Below are positions 10,946 to 30,550 of a stretch of 64,000 bases of DNA, piece after piece. This DNA comes from Amoebidium appalachense (lineage: Eukaryota; Ichthyosporea). The translations under genes were made by a program, and so were the position numbers. The stretch is taken from positions 4,092,001-4,156,000 of the forward strand of contig CAVNZM010000009.1 of NCBI GenBank assembly GCA_963693365.1, read 5' to 3'. Below the pieces are notes generated by a model that made no database searches, had not been told where the DNA came from, and saw only the letters and a program-made list of their open reading frames with translations. Positions within the stretch are counted from its first letter, which is position 1. Each line of letters opens with the position of its first letter.

Positions 10946-12690
10946 TTACACATTTTGTCCCCCCCCCTGTGCCATCATAATTGCTTCCTTCTGATAGCCG
11001 GCACCACCGAGTGCAGAAAGGGAGGGCAGGCCGGCTTGACTGAGTGCAGAAATTTGTGCACATTTCAAGCGGTCTGGATCGAAAATGTGTGTGAATTCGA
11101 GTGCATCACCCCAATCAACAAACACTTCGGCTGGTTTCGAGCTAAGCTCGGATAAATCTGCTGTGAGAACCTCTTGTAATTCCTTTTTCACATCCCACTT
11201 TTCCAGTGGTATGTTTTCGTTCTCATGCAGAATATATCCTATACGGCTTAACCCATCAGCATCGTGCATGGTAGGGCCAGGACGGTAGTATAGATCGAAA
11301 TCATACTCCTGCATTTCCAAAGGCCACCGTTGCATCCGTTCGTTTGCTATCCGTTTGACACCTTTAAGAGAAAGACAGGGCTTATGGTCACTTTCCACAA
11401 TAGTATTCACTCGACCATACACGTACACCCTAAACTCTTTCAGTACCCAATAGATTGCATGCGTTTCTCGTTCGATGTTGCTCCACCTACGTTCGGTAGG
11501 TTGAAACATCCGGGAGGCATATGCCACCGTGCGGAACTTGCCATCCTTTTGTTTTTGATACAGGCAAGCCCCTTCCGAGAACCGACTAGCATCACAACGA
11601 ATAAGAAACTGACCCCCCGTGGGGGAAAGATCGGGCAGGGCAAGTACTTCCTCCGATAACGCCGATTTTAAATCTTTAAACGAGCGATCTAATTCGTCCG
11701 TCCATTTTAACCGTCGGTGTTTTCTCCGTCGGTGTTTTTCTCCGTAACACTCGGCATTCATGGGCCGGGCTTGCTCTGCATAATTTAAAATGTGACGGCG
11801 GAGATACGAAGTAATACCCAGAAAACCCCGGAGTTGGTGTAGTGTGTTTGGTACCGGCCAATCTTTCACTGCCTGAACCTTTTTCGAGGCGGGCCGAATG
11901 CCATTCACACCTACAATCCAACCCAAAAACGGTATTTCCGTTAGCCCAATGTATGTCTTTGCCCCATCGAGCTTAACTCCATATTCACCGAGACGGGTGA
12001 AAAGTCGGTCAAGCTTCTGTATTAATTCTTTTTCGGTGTGTGCACCCACAGCTAAATCATCGGCATATACCACCACGTCATCGGCCAGAGGGGCCAAAAT
12101 CTGTGTCATGATAGATGCTAGCTGGGACGGGGAAGTACTAAGTCTTAGCCCCTGTGGTGCCACACAATGTGACTCAGCGTCTAGCAGTATTTGGTAAAAG
12201 GCACCCGACATATCAGCTTTACAGAAATACTTATACCCAGCCAACTTCTCTATTTGTTGTTGCAAGTTGGGCATGGGCCAGGAAGATTTTCGAATTTGCT
12301 TGTTAAGAGCACGAAAATCAGTCAGCAGACGGTATTTTCCGTTTGGTTTTCGTATTACGAAGGTGGGTGAATTATACTGACTGTGTGCTTGTTCCATCTG
12401 CCCTCTACGACACATATCCTCCACGATCTCTGTTGCAGCCTGCTCTTTCACTTGTTCCAACCTCCACTGTTTTAATCGAATCGGTGGGTTATCTCCCGTG
12501 TCTATGTGCACGGTGAATCCTTTAATCTGAGGAAATTCGTCGGGGTCCGTAGTGATGAAGCAACGAGAGTGTGCTTCTAATAGTTTCTTGACATCCGGAA
12601 GCATACTCTGAGGCACCCTATTCCAATCAAAACCGTGGGGAGCCTGGCCGGCATCGTGTGCACCCCCACCCGAAATTTCCGAAATTTTTC
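10946..12690 (-). pseudogene. Ty3/Gypsy reverse transcriptase and RNase H
   Basis: The RT palm shows the substrate-strand start (PPIRLKQWRL), RKPNGKYRLLTDFRALN, KADMSGAFYQI and the active site VVVYADDL. RNase H follows with FLIRCDASRFSEGA, ERETHAIYW, ESDHKPCL and DADGLSR. Between 'SHCVAPQGL' and 'LSTSPSQLAS' the usual block containing the (M/L)PFGL motif is missing, an apparent small in-frame loss, so the enzyme is probably dead. The frame ends just after a G9 run (minus strand, about 10960). Confidence 0.9.
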
Positions 12691-13235
12691 GGGGGGGGGG
12701 GGGGGGGGGGTTTATGATCAACGGCACACATTGATTGGTCGATCGGTGAGTGTATCGGACCGCCTCGTGTCCCACTCACATGCCCTTCGTGCCCACACAT
12801 GTTATCGGTAGGCACCCGGCCCGGTGGCACGGCCGGAGGTGAATTGGGTAGGCAACCTTCTCCACCCCCCGTTGCCCACCTGATGCACTGCGCTATTGCA
12901 CCAACGACGGTTTGTGTACGACTGGGGTGGGGTTCGGCTTGCAAAACACTCAGTTCGTGTATGTACTCATGTCGGCTCGTAGGAACGAAATGACCGATGG
13001 TACCGAACACGTTCAAATCCGGACCCACACCATTTTCGCACACAACAGCAATAGATTTATCCACACTAATTTCACAGATGGTGGGGGGGAACTTATCTCG
13101 AAATTCACGAGTAGGCTCGAAGATACCGAGGGTGCCAGCAGCAGCAGCAGCAGCAGTCACCTGCACCGTTGCACGTAATACACATCCGAAGCCAGATTTG
13201 ACGGTGGTGTCGTGCTTGACGGTAACAGGACACAT
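12627..13235 (-). pseudogene. Truncated pol: protease-RT linker region
   Basis: The frame opens with an ATG 7 nt past the tRNA-like site. It resembles the stretch that normally joins protease to RT in Ty3/Gypsy pol: AAGTLGIFEP, then ISVDKSIAVV, CENG and IGHFVPTS. No DTGA-type protease motif and no gag zinc knuckle precede it. The frame is lost at the C-run (minus strand) at about 12691-12710, after which RT continues in another frame. A (CAG)n run near 13138-13158 codes for an Ala stretch. Confidence 0.6.
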
Positions 13236-13241
13236 TGTGTA

Positions 13242-13256
13242 GGGGGTGTAGCTCAG
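13242..13256 (-). promoter_or_regulatory. Putative primer binding site matching a tRNA 5' end
   Basis: One base inside the 5' LTR the plus strand reads GGGGGTGTAGCTCAG. That is the first 15 nt of typical eukaryotic tRNA-Ala. The sense (minus) strand is therefore complementary to a tRNA 5' end, not to the CCA 3' end, and no TGG start is present. The orientation is right for priming from a 5' tRNA fragment. The match could also be coincidental A-box similarity. Confidence 0.5.
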
Positions 13257-13257
13257 C

Positions 13258-13867
13258 TGTTGTATAAAATGATCGTGTGTCTGTGACAAACAATATGTTT
13301 ATAAATGAACGGGGTTGACTAGACCACGCTTTGCTTAGTTACGTGCTAGTCCTACTTACACCTAGTAAGCCGAGCACACTGAGTGAGCTCTGAAGCCCCC
13401 GACATGCCCTTATATCGGAGCTCGCACAGCGGCTCAGACATGCGCATCGGTATGTCCTTTTGGCTACGAGAGCCAATCACATACGGTTCACGGTTCTGTC
13501 CCATGGCATCACGGTTCCAATAAACTAAGTGAGCCAATCAGGTGACAGTACTTGACTAGCGATGCATTCCACAGTCATACCTCACGGCTACTTGCATATT
13601 TCCCCATGATAAAACGATGACATAAACGCTCATGGTTCCTCTACTACGTGTCGGTCCCATGTGACTATTATATCTGTTTTCCCATGAATAATTCTGCAAG
13701 CTGCACGTGCACATATGTCTAAATCCATGCTCATGTGCACAAGACTTGGGGGGGACATGCATACTGGCCTACCTCAGATCAAACACAGTGGTATATATAC
13801 ATGTACACGTGCGCGTATATCTCAACCTGGGTACATCCATACTAGATATCCGGTATAATATACCACA
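13258..13867 (-). repeat. 5' LTR of the Ty3/Gypsy element
   Basis: 610 bp, nearly identical to 8744-9354. On the minus strand it begins TGTGGTATA and ends TACAACA. A TATATATA box at about 13791-13798 is a plausible promoter for the element. Confidence 0.95.
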
Positions 13868-13893
13868 GTGTTCGGCCCGGGCCAGGGTGGGTA

Positions 13894-13894
13894 G

Positions 13895-13947
<53 letters not shown>

Positions 13948-13961
13948 TGTGTGTGTGTTTG
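13894..13961. repeat. (TG)n microsatellite next to the retrotransposon
   Basis: About 30 TG units starting 27 bp beyond the 5' LTR. Confidence 0.95.
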
Positions 13962-14625
13962 TTGGGGGAAGGGGGGGGGGGGAGTGGGGGGGGAGGGGGC
14001 GGCGGGCAACTAGCAGCACCATGATTTCAGCAGAATATGCGAGCGACCGATCGCCATTGAGTGGTGCTGAGTACCAATCCAAAACAAACCCAGTCTGCTA
14101 GAGTATAACCTCAAGGAGGCAGGGTCAATGAGGTGGTCGCCCAACTGGCAGGACTATCTCAGAGTTTCGGCATTACAGACATCGAGCTGTTATCCGATGT
14201 TGATATCCCCCCCCCCCCCTCCCCCCTCCCCCCACCCACCCACCCTACTATCACCTCCCCCTCACCTCTACCCCCCTATCCCCCCCCCCCCCCCCCCCCC
14301 CCCCCCACACACACACAAAAAAAAGCTGTTGAGGTAAGGGTTCGTTGTAACAGCCTTTACGAAATTGCTCCACGGTGTGTCTACAGTGCATATTCCAGAT
14401 GTCTGTCACAGTGTGTGTGCTGGGATTGGCAGGTAAAGGGGTCTAGCTGCTAAAAACCTGTGGTTTCTGGGTTGGAATAGGCCCGGGGCGGCGCTTCAAA
14501 CGTTTTCGTCCTTTTTTTTTTTTTTTTTTTTTTCCCTTTTTCTTTTCCCCCCTTTTTTCTTAAGAAGTCCTTTTCTTTTTTTTTCTTTTTCTTTTTTTTT
14601 TTTTTCTTTCTTGCTTTTTTTTTCT

Positions 14626-14660
<35 letters not shown>

Positions 14661-14866
14661 GGGGGGGGGAGGTGGGAGGTCAATATATTCATCATACGGT
14701 ATCCTAATGCATAGTAAAAGTTAAAGCTCTTAAGTCCATGCCAAGAAACCTATTTCTAAGTCTTTTAAATAAAGTCTTATTCTAGGATACTACTTTTGGT
14801 TCAGCCAGGGGGGTTTTCAAGTTGGGGTAGGAGAGAGAGTGGTAACGGTTGTTTGGGAAGAGAAAA

Positions 14867-14898
<32 letters not shown>

Positions 14899-16157
14899 GG
14901 GACGGGAAGTGGCCTGAGCTTTTTCGGACATGTGAGGGCATCAAGGAATAGTGCTAGTCGGAAAGCCTTGGGGAGGGGAGAGCGGGGGAAGGGGAAAGGC
15001 GGAAGGCGGATGGGGGCTGGAGGGGGCCAAGCAGGTTGGGACAGGGTGGAGTTGCAACACACACCTCCGGTGCCGTGGCTGCTAGACTAAGCCTTACGGT
15101 AGTAATGCTATGAGTTAACATGTCAGATTAAACATGCCTGGAATCGACGGCAAGTCCCACAATCACAGCTTAAACTTGTTAAAAATAAATTTGTGCAGGC
15201 CGAATCCATTCTTTGGGTGACCGTTCCACCTAACTTGTGCCTAAATGAAAGAAACAACCATCATGAGGCACCATCATGTGTGTTGACAGGCCAGTGCTGC
15301 TGACTCGGGGCCTATAGGTCGCACACATCTATGCTGAAGTATTATGGAAGCCCCATGACAGTATGTGCCACCTATTACTTACCCCAGACTGCAACAGGTG
15401 ACCCCCCCCCCCCCCCTCCCCCTCCCCCCCAAGGCAGGGCGCAGCTGTATATGTCCGTCGGGTCTTTCTGTGTAATTTACCAATAGCCTTTCAATTTCCT
15501 TTCGCCAACTCACAAGCATTGGCAGTATGAATCCCAGCTGGTGTTTTTTATCTACTATATTAGCAGAATGAGTTTGTAGGGATACTGTAGTCGGATTCTT
15601 GCACATTCAAATCAGCGGAATATGTTTTACTAATGACTTGTTCTCTAGATCCCTAAATTCAAGCATGTGTCCACCCAGCAATGTACCAACGACCGGCTTA
15701 GAGCTCCGGCATGATATACATATGTATTCTACCAGGAGTATTCCACGTAAGTCGCGCGGTGGGGGGAGAGGGGGGGGGGGGGGGGGGGACGGGGGGATGG
15801 GGGGGGTAAATAAGGATAAGGACAGTGCATGTTGAAAAAAAGTATTGGGCAGGAATTTCTGAGAAATAGAGGGGCAGTGCGCACGGACAGAGGGGAGAAG
15901 AGGGGGGGGGGGGGGGGGGGGAAGGGGAAGGGGGGCGTGTACAAAGGAGGGTGACTCTCTCTCATATGTGATCTGTTTTGCAATTGACTCACGGCCTAAA
16001 TGTGAGCTACATAGATTTCCAATCACGGTACATAGAAAAAACAAAAAAGTGTCTTAGCCACATATATCACTTGTTCGGTGTCACCAAAACGGCTCCTCAG
16101 ATTGCCTCTCCAAAGTTTTTTCACATGGGGAATACACCCGCTGATCAGCCCATGAAC

Positions 16158-16206
16158 AGGGTGTGTGCATGTGCGTGCATGTGTTTGTGTGTCACGGTGC
16201 ATGTGT

Positions 16207-16242
<36 letters not shown>

Positions 16243-16385
16243 GTGCGCACACGTGTGTGTGTGTCACGGTGTGTGTGTGATGTACGTGCGTACGTGCGTG
16301 CGTGCGTGCGTGCGTGCGCGTATGCGCGTGTGCACGTGTGTTTGTAAGAGACTCAGTGTGCACGTATGTGCGTTTGTGCGTGTGT
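16158..16385. repeat. TG/CG-rich repeat block
   Basis: TG run with two embedded TCACGGTG sites (16191 and 16264) and a (CGTG)n segment near 16286-16320. Confidence 0.9.
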
Positions 16386-16555
16386 TAGAAGGGAAGTTTT
16401 GGCCGGGGAAGCTTCGACGGGTTACGGATATAATTAGTAGCACAGTTTGTTCGCTCTTGATCACACGCACACTGTCGTGTGGTTTCTGCTGTTAAGCCTC
16501 CATTTTTCAACCACACACGTTCGATGGCGATTCACCCAAAAAGGGTCGTCCCCCC

Positions 16556-16597
<42 letters not shown>

Positions 16598-16755
16598 AAA
16601 AAAACAAAAAAAAAAACAACAAACAAACAAAAAAATAAACGAAAAACAAAAAAAGACCATCCACGACCACTCTAGTGTCATCGGTACCACCAATGTAACT
16701 CCGTGTGACACCCAACACTTCTCCGTCCCGGGTTGGGAGGGTGCAAGTGGGGGAA

Positions 16756-16789
<34 letters not shown>

Positions 16790-16814
16790 GTTGTTCCAAA
16801 AATTCAGAAATTTA

Positions 16815-17310
16815 AAATAAAAACCTTCTGCACAAGCAGAATTATTCAGCTAGATCAGAAGACTGCATAGGCGGAATTATCCAGAAGTTCAAGCTGCAAG
16901 GGCGGAATTATTCAGAAAAATAGGGATATCCTAAATTGAAAGCGGTATTATTGAGCAAAATCAGAAATAATCCGCAAAAGCAAGATTACTAAGCAGAAAC
17001 AGAACTTTACAGCAAAAGCAGAATTATTCATCAAAGTCCGAATTACTCTGCAAAAGCAGAACCTATTCAGTGAAATCAGAATTAGTCTGCAAAAGCTGGA
17101 TCCGATCCGATTGTTTGGCCAATTTTCATTGAAGCTGTTTTTTTTCTTCATAATCATTTATCACAGAGTTATTCTTAGCAATTTGTTTCTACCGAATAAA
17201 TCTTCAACAAGGAGAAAAGCTGTCAAAGTTTGAGCAGAAATATCCTAGTCGAGCTGCAGAACTATCATTGAAAAAGCAGAATCATTCTTTGCCGGGCAGA
17301 ATGATTCTCC
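16815..17310. repeat. Degenerate minisatellite, motif near GCAAAAGCAGAATTATTCA
   Basis: More than a dozen imperfect units of about 20 bp combine '(G)CAAAAGCAGAATTATTCA' with 'GAAATCAGAATTA' variants. Units run without a break from 16825 to 17100 and reappear at 17230-17305. No protein frame runs through it. Confidence 0.8.
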
Positions 17311-17431
17311 TGCTGCTGTTGGGCACTTAAGGAGGGGCGATGGCCTTGGGGCTCACTTAGCTAAGTGATTCTTGATTTTGAAACGGGGAGGGGCCCGGGT
17401 AGTAATTGTTACTTTTGGGGGGCCCGGGGGG

Positions 17432-17467
<36 letters not shown>

Positions 17468-17814
17468 CCCCCATTGGACAGGTGGGTCTCCTCCCCCCGG
17501 AGGGGGGGGGGGGAGGGGGGAGGGCCCACCCACCCCTCCGGCTAGCAGGGGGGAGAGGGGGGGGGGGGGGGGGAGGCACAACCTGAGTAGGCTATCAGAA
17601 AACCTGATCACATAATAGTACGATAATCACCAGCGGTTTTAAATTACATACAACACCAAAACGTAAGTAAACATTGAGGCTAACTAATAGGATTCCTTGA
17701 TCACCTGCTGAGTCTCAGGCTATATGCCGTACCGTAACGGTCATTCCCCTCCCCCCCCTCCCCCCCCCCCCTCCCTCACGAACGGGTGGGAAGTGTGAGT
17801 GTGAGTGAGTGAGT

Positions 17815-18035
17815 GAGAGAGAGAGAGAGAGAGAGAGTGTGTGTGTGTGCCTGTGTGTGTGTGTATGTGTGTGTGTGACATGCAATGTGTATGTGTGTCA
17901 CGGTGCGTGTGTGTGTGTGTGCATGTGCGTGTACGGGCGCGGACGCGCGTGTGCGTGCATGGTGCGCGCAGTGTATGTGTGGGTGTGTAGTGCGTGCGGG
18001 TGTGAGTGAGTGTGTGTGTGCGTGTGTGTGGGGTG
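17815..18035. repeat. GA then TG repeat block
   Basis: GAGT and GA units pass into TG repeats with a TCACGGTG site at about 17898. Confidence 0.9.
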
Positions 18036-18600
18036 GGTGGGGGGAGTGGGGATCTGTGTCAGTGGCCAAAACGGAGGTAAGTGCGCCAAATTTTTAAGGG
18101 GCAAAAAAAAAAAAAAAAAAGGAAGTAATACAACCTTTGGTGGGTGGAAAAGAGACTCTTTAATACCATGATCACGCGCATACATATGCGAGGGACCGGG
18201 GGGGAGGGGGGTGGGTAACCACACCCCACTCGGCCACGTGCGTCCCTCCCCCCCTCCGGGAACCCCCCCCCCCTGCAGCTACCTTGGGGAGGGGGGGCAG
18301 AAGGGCCCACCCACCCCCCAGGAGGGGTGGCCAGGGGGGACGTCGATATTTACTACTCCCCACCCCCCCCTTTCAAATTCAAAAATCCCTAACAGTTACT
18401 TAAAGAGCACACATAACAAAACACATGTACTGTACATGCGACGTCGTCAATGTTTGCCTGTTCATGTCCCATGCATTAATCATTCCAATACTTTTTTAAA
18501 GCAGATATTAGTGGTTGGCAACAGAAAGGCAAACAACGACCGTTGAACATAAAAATGCGCAGGCGACACGCACGGACAATATGCAAGGAACAAAAAGGGT

Positions 18601-18885
<285 letters not shown>

Positions 18886-18938
18886 ACTTGACACGCGCAT
18901 GCAAAGCACACACTGTGACAAGCACCAACGTCCTGCGC

Positions 18939-18980
<42 letters not shown>

Positions 18981-20237
18981 CCCTACACGCACACACACAA
19001 AACTCAAACACAAAACGTGAACCGCGTCAGACCTCCATATGCACGTACGCGTATACCCGCGGCATACGCACACGCTCTCCGAGGCTCCATTCTTCTCTCC
19101 ATTAATTGGATCTTCAGAGATCTCACCCGGCACATGTGCACTGTGGCACACAACTTGGCACACGCACACGCACACGCACACACGCACACGCACACACACA
19201 CACGCACACACACACACATATATATATAATGATTGACTGAACGAATGCACTTCACACACACACACGCACGCACAGAAAAGTTGTGCCGCACGCACACATG
19301 TGGCACACAGCGCACACAGGAGACGTCGACAAGGGACACGAGCCGGCCTTGTGCAGTAGGCCGCATCGATATCAGCCTGCGTGCATACTTTGATTGGCCA
19401 ATAACCATGTAAGTCTTTTGGCGAAAGCACGACCGGTATGTGTGGGTCAATTCTCTTTACAGTAGTCACCTTTTCTTGCTTCTTGATGCCGCATTGTCCA
19501 CACCCTTATAAAATAAAGCATATAACTTTTTAACAAGCATACACAAAGAATTTTTTACTCTTTCAATGGTAGCTCAGCCATTCTCCAGCTCTTTAGCTGA
19601 ACATGATGAACGAATCGAAACTTTGAGAGAGCCGGCAAAATCTATGTTTGCGCAATCACAGAAACGATTGGACACGCTTGATGCCAGTGCTCTTCCATTT
19701 TTCTTCACTCGCTCGGCCCGGGGCCGCGGCGTTGAGCTCCGTTTGTTGTGTGCAGCACTTGAAAACAGACTCTGCCAGTGACGTGAAAAGCTCTTTGTTC
19801 TATAAAAACGTCAAACAAGCTGAGAAAGGGAGCCTTTTTGAGCCAGCAGGCATTTATTTTCTGTGCTTCTTTTCAACTTCCGGGCATGGATAGAGCTACA
19901 CTGTTAGTTTAGTATTAGTAAGGCAAACAAATTTTCCCGTACATAAAAGCTCGACTAGGTACTGCATTATCCATCACTCATTTCGTTGTTTAGCCGCATT
20001 TCTGGAACCACCGCTTGGCAAAGTCTTCCATTCCTCCCACCTACTTTGTGGTTGTGCTTTTTTTTGTCCTCTCGAACATCCTTCGCCGTCACGCATTTGG
20101 TTTTCGCTTAAATATTTTTCTAGCGAATTCGCTCCTGGGGATGACTCCCCGCTGTGGGGAGTTTACGAACCCGACGGCTGCGACTGAACAAGAAAAAACG
20201 GGATTTTCGGCACATTCTGTGCTCTAAGAGGGGCAAG

Positions 20238-27997
<7,760 letters not shown>

Positions 27998-28434
27998 TGT
28001 GTGTACGTGTACGTGTGTGCGGGAGGCTGCGTGTGTGTGTGTGTGTATGTGTGGGGAGCGGGGGGAGGGGGAGGGGTGCTTGTGTGCCTGTGTGCCTTTG
28101 ATTGCATATCTGTGAGGAAGGTTGGGGGGAGGAGGGGGGGAGGGGGGGAGGGGGGGATGTATATGTACATATTGGTGGTTTAGTACCTCAAGGGATTGTG
28201 CTCATATATGCATTGTCTACTCCCTATATTTACTATATATGAGATCGGATTGCTGCCGAAGGCATGTGCTCTAAACCTCAAAAGACTAATCTTGTTTTGT
28301 TTTAACCTTTTTTTAAACGGTTTTTGACTACCGAGGCCTTCGGGTGCATATATCATGTCCGCCAGAGAAGAATGCTATTCTATCAGTCTTGCGTCATGTC
28401 CTCTCAATTTGGATTCTGGCTCATGTTTTTCCCT

Positions 28435-28467
<33 letters not shown>

Positions 28468-29111
28468 TTGAACCTGTTGTTAAGAGAACATATCTTGTGG
28501 CAATGACATGCACCAATTTCTTTCACCTCGGAAAGAACACTAACTTCGCACGAAAGCGCTCCTACTGAGTTTCTTTTATGCCCAAGCTTACGAAACCTTG
28601 AAATGTTGCACGGATTGTCTTTTTTTTTTTTTTTTTTTTTTCCTTCCCTCCAAACAAAATACACACTTCGAAGATTGGCGGGGGCGGGTTGCATGTAGAT
28701 GTAGTTCCTGGTGCGCAAAGTTCAAAGCAAATCTGCTCGGTTTCTCTACCATACTACCAATGAGCACAGTGTGCAAAAAAAACTTCATGTTTTGTAAAGG
28801 TGTAATATACATTGCAATATATGTAATATTTACAATCTACTTCCACTACATATAAGGCATGCCATGACATCAATATGGCCAATTGGAGTTACTGTACTGG
28901 TCACATGCAGAAAATACGTATGTACGCAAATAAATAAAGTCAATGCACACTTGATAGTGTGGCACAGACATGTACAGTGTTATGAGCATGTTTTGGTGCT
29001 ACAAATGTATGTGTTGACGTGTGTCTGACAATGCAGGTGTCCACCCACACAGACGTTCACACACACTGCTCAGGTGGCAATTGCAAGCACGTGCACACAT
29101 ACATGTGTACA

Positions 29112-29126
29112 CACACAAACACACGT

Positions 29127-29216
<90 letters not shown>

Positions 29217-29222
29217 AGTACG

Positions 29223-29264
<42 letters not shown>
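29112..29264. repeat. (CA)n followed by (TG)n
   Basis: About 50 CA units, a 15-bp joint including GTACGTACATG, then about 18 TG units. It is a perfect potential hairpin. Confidence 0.95.
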
Positions 29265-29265
<1 letters not shown>

Positions 29266-29325
29266 CGGGCGGGTTGGGGAAGAGAGAAAGAGGAGTTAAG
29301 GGGGAGGGAAGGGGAGGGTAAGGTG

Positions 29326-29359
<34 letters not shown>

Positions 29360-29499
29360 AGAGAAAAAGAGGTCGAAGAGGGTCACACAGATATTTATAT
29401 TTGCGTGACACAGCAGAACAGCACAATTACTAGTGCGGAGTTCATTCATTAATATTACGGAAAGGGAAAAGTGTTAATCATGTTCAATTACAATTTGAA

Positions 29500-30150
29500 T
29501 TCACATGCCACTGGTCCCCTCGACCTCACATATCATTAATTAGTCCTCTCACATCAGTTTCCCTTTAGATTTACACCTCATCACATCATTACATATCCCT
29601 GTTATCATTTATACTCCGTCACCTCACATTTTAGTAAAGTTTTATCTCACACCATTCCCCTTTAAGCTCACATACCATCATCACACCTCGATAGCCTCAC
29701 ATTACAGTATCTATCCCTGTTATTAGCATTCATACCTCTTTCACATCAAAAAACTACTCTTCTTTATTGGCCTGCACATTTCAACATACCAATCACACCC
29801 CTCGAACCTGACACATGCGTCCTCTTTAATTTCACACCATTCCCCTCTAAACTCACAAATATCATTAATACACCTCTTTATTCTCACGTTACAGCATTTT
29901 TTCTACTAGAATTTCTATCAATACTCCTACTTTTTTTTTATTGTTTTATGTAATAATCTTTCACACACTCTTTCAACTCACAACATTAAACAAACCTCTG
30001 TATTGTCCCGCTCATTTCAACATACAATACAGTACCTATATATCATATCTATCATTTTTGATCATTCATACCTCTTTCGCCTCACAAGTAAAAATCCTCT
30101 TTATTGTCCCGCTCATTTCAACATACATTTCACACCCTTATCTACCACCT
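29500..30150. repeat. Degenerate AT-rich repeat array
   Basis: Recurring blocks such as 'attgtcccgctcatttcaac' (30005 and 30103) and a variant at about 29765, with 'cctcacat', 'atcattaata' and 'catacctctttc' between them. Spacing is about 100 and 240 bp. Confidence 0.7.
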
Positions 30151-30251
30151 GCATACGTAGTTTAATTTCTTTGTTTTCTGCTTTTCCGTTTGCCCTCCTC
30201 ATCACCATAGACGCTAGGTGCACGTGGTATCTTTTGCTTTGGTGTTTGGTC

Positions 30252-30325
30252 TCAACTATGGCGGGGCCGGCACCGTGGATGAACTGTTTTTGTGTGTGTG
30301 TGTGTGTGTGCGTGTGCGTGTGCGT

Positions 30326-30401
<76 letters not shown>

Positions 30402-30519
30402 TGGTGGTGGGTGGGTGGGTGGGTGGGTGGGTGGGTGGGTGGGTGGGGGGGGGGGGGGGGGGGGGGGGGCTGCGAGGAGGAGGAGGAGGAGGGGGGGGGG
30501 GGGGGAGGTGTGTGCATGT

Positions 30520-30550
<31 letters not shown>

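Larger units (their letters stand above)
8744..13867 (-). mobile_element. Ty3/Gypsy LTR retrotransposon, chromovirus type, degenerate
   Basis: A 5.12 kb element in minus-strand orientation. Its two LTRs (8744-9354 and 13258-13867) start TG and end CA and differ by about three substitutions and one indel. A perfect 5-bp target duplication GTGTT flanks it (8739-8743 and 13868-13872). Order on the minus strand: 5' LTR, tRNA-like primer site, protease-RT linker, RT, RNase H, integrase, chromodomain, purine tract, 3' LTR. RT-RNaseH-INT order plus a chromodomain places it in the chromovirus branch of Ty3/Gypsy. No gag or aspartic protease is present. Pol is split by frame changes near G/C runs, so this copy is not expected to be autonomous. 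Near-identical LTRs indicate a recent insertion. Confidence 0.95.
27998..30251. other. Spacer between convergent RING and HMG genes
   Basis: Contains the RING gene 3' region with possible AATAAA signals near 28930, T-runs at 28450-28470 and 28619-28641, CA/TG repeats (29112-29264), a G-run, and a degenerate repeat array (29500-30150). No gene seen. Confidence 0.6.

Noticed and set aside
19566-19781. Open frame MVAQPFSSSLAEHDERIE... before the RING gene
   Set aside because: No homology recognised, no donor linking it to the RING gene, and the signal peptide at 20238 is a better start.
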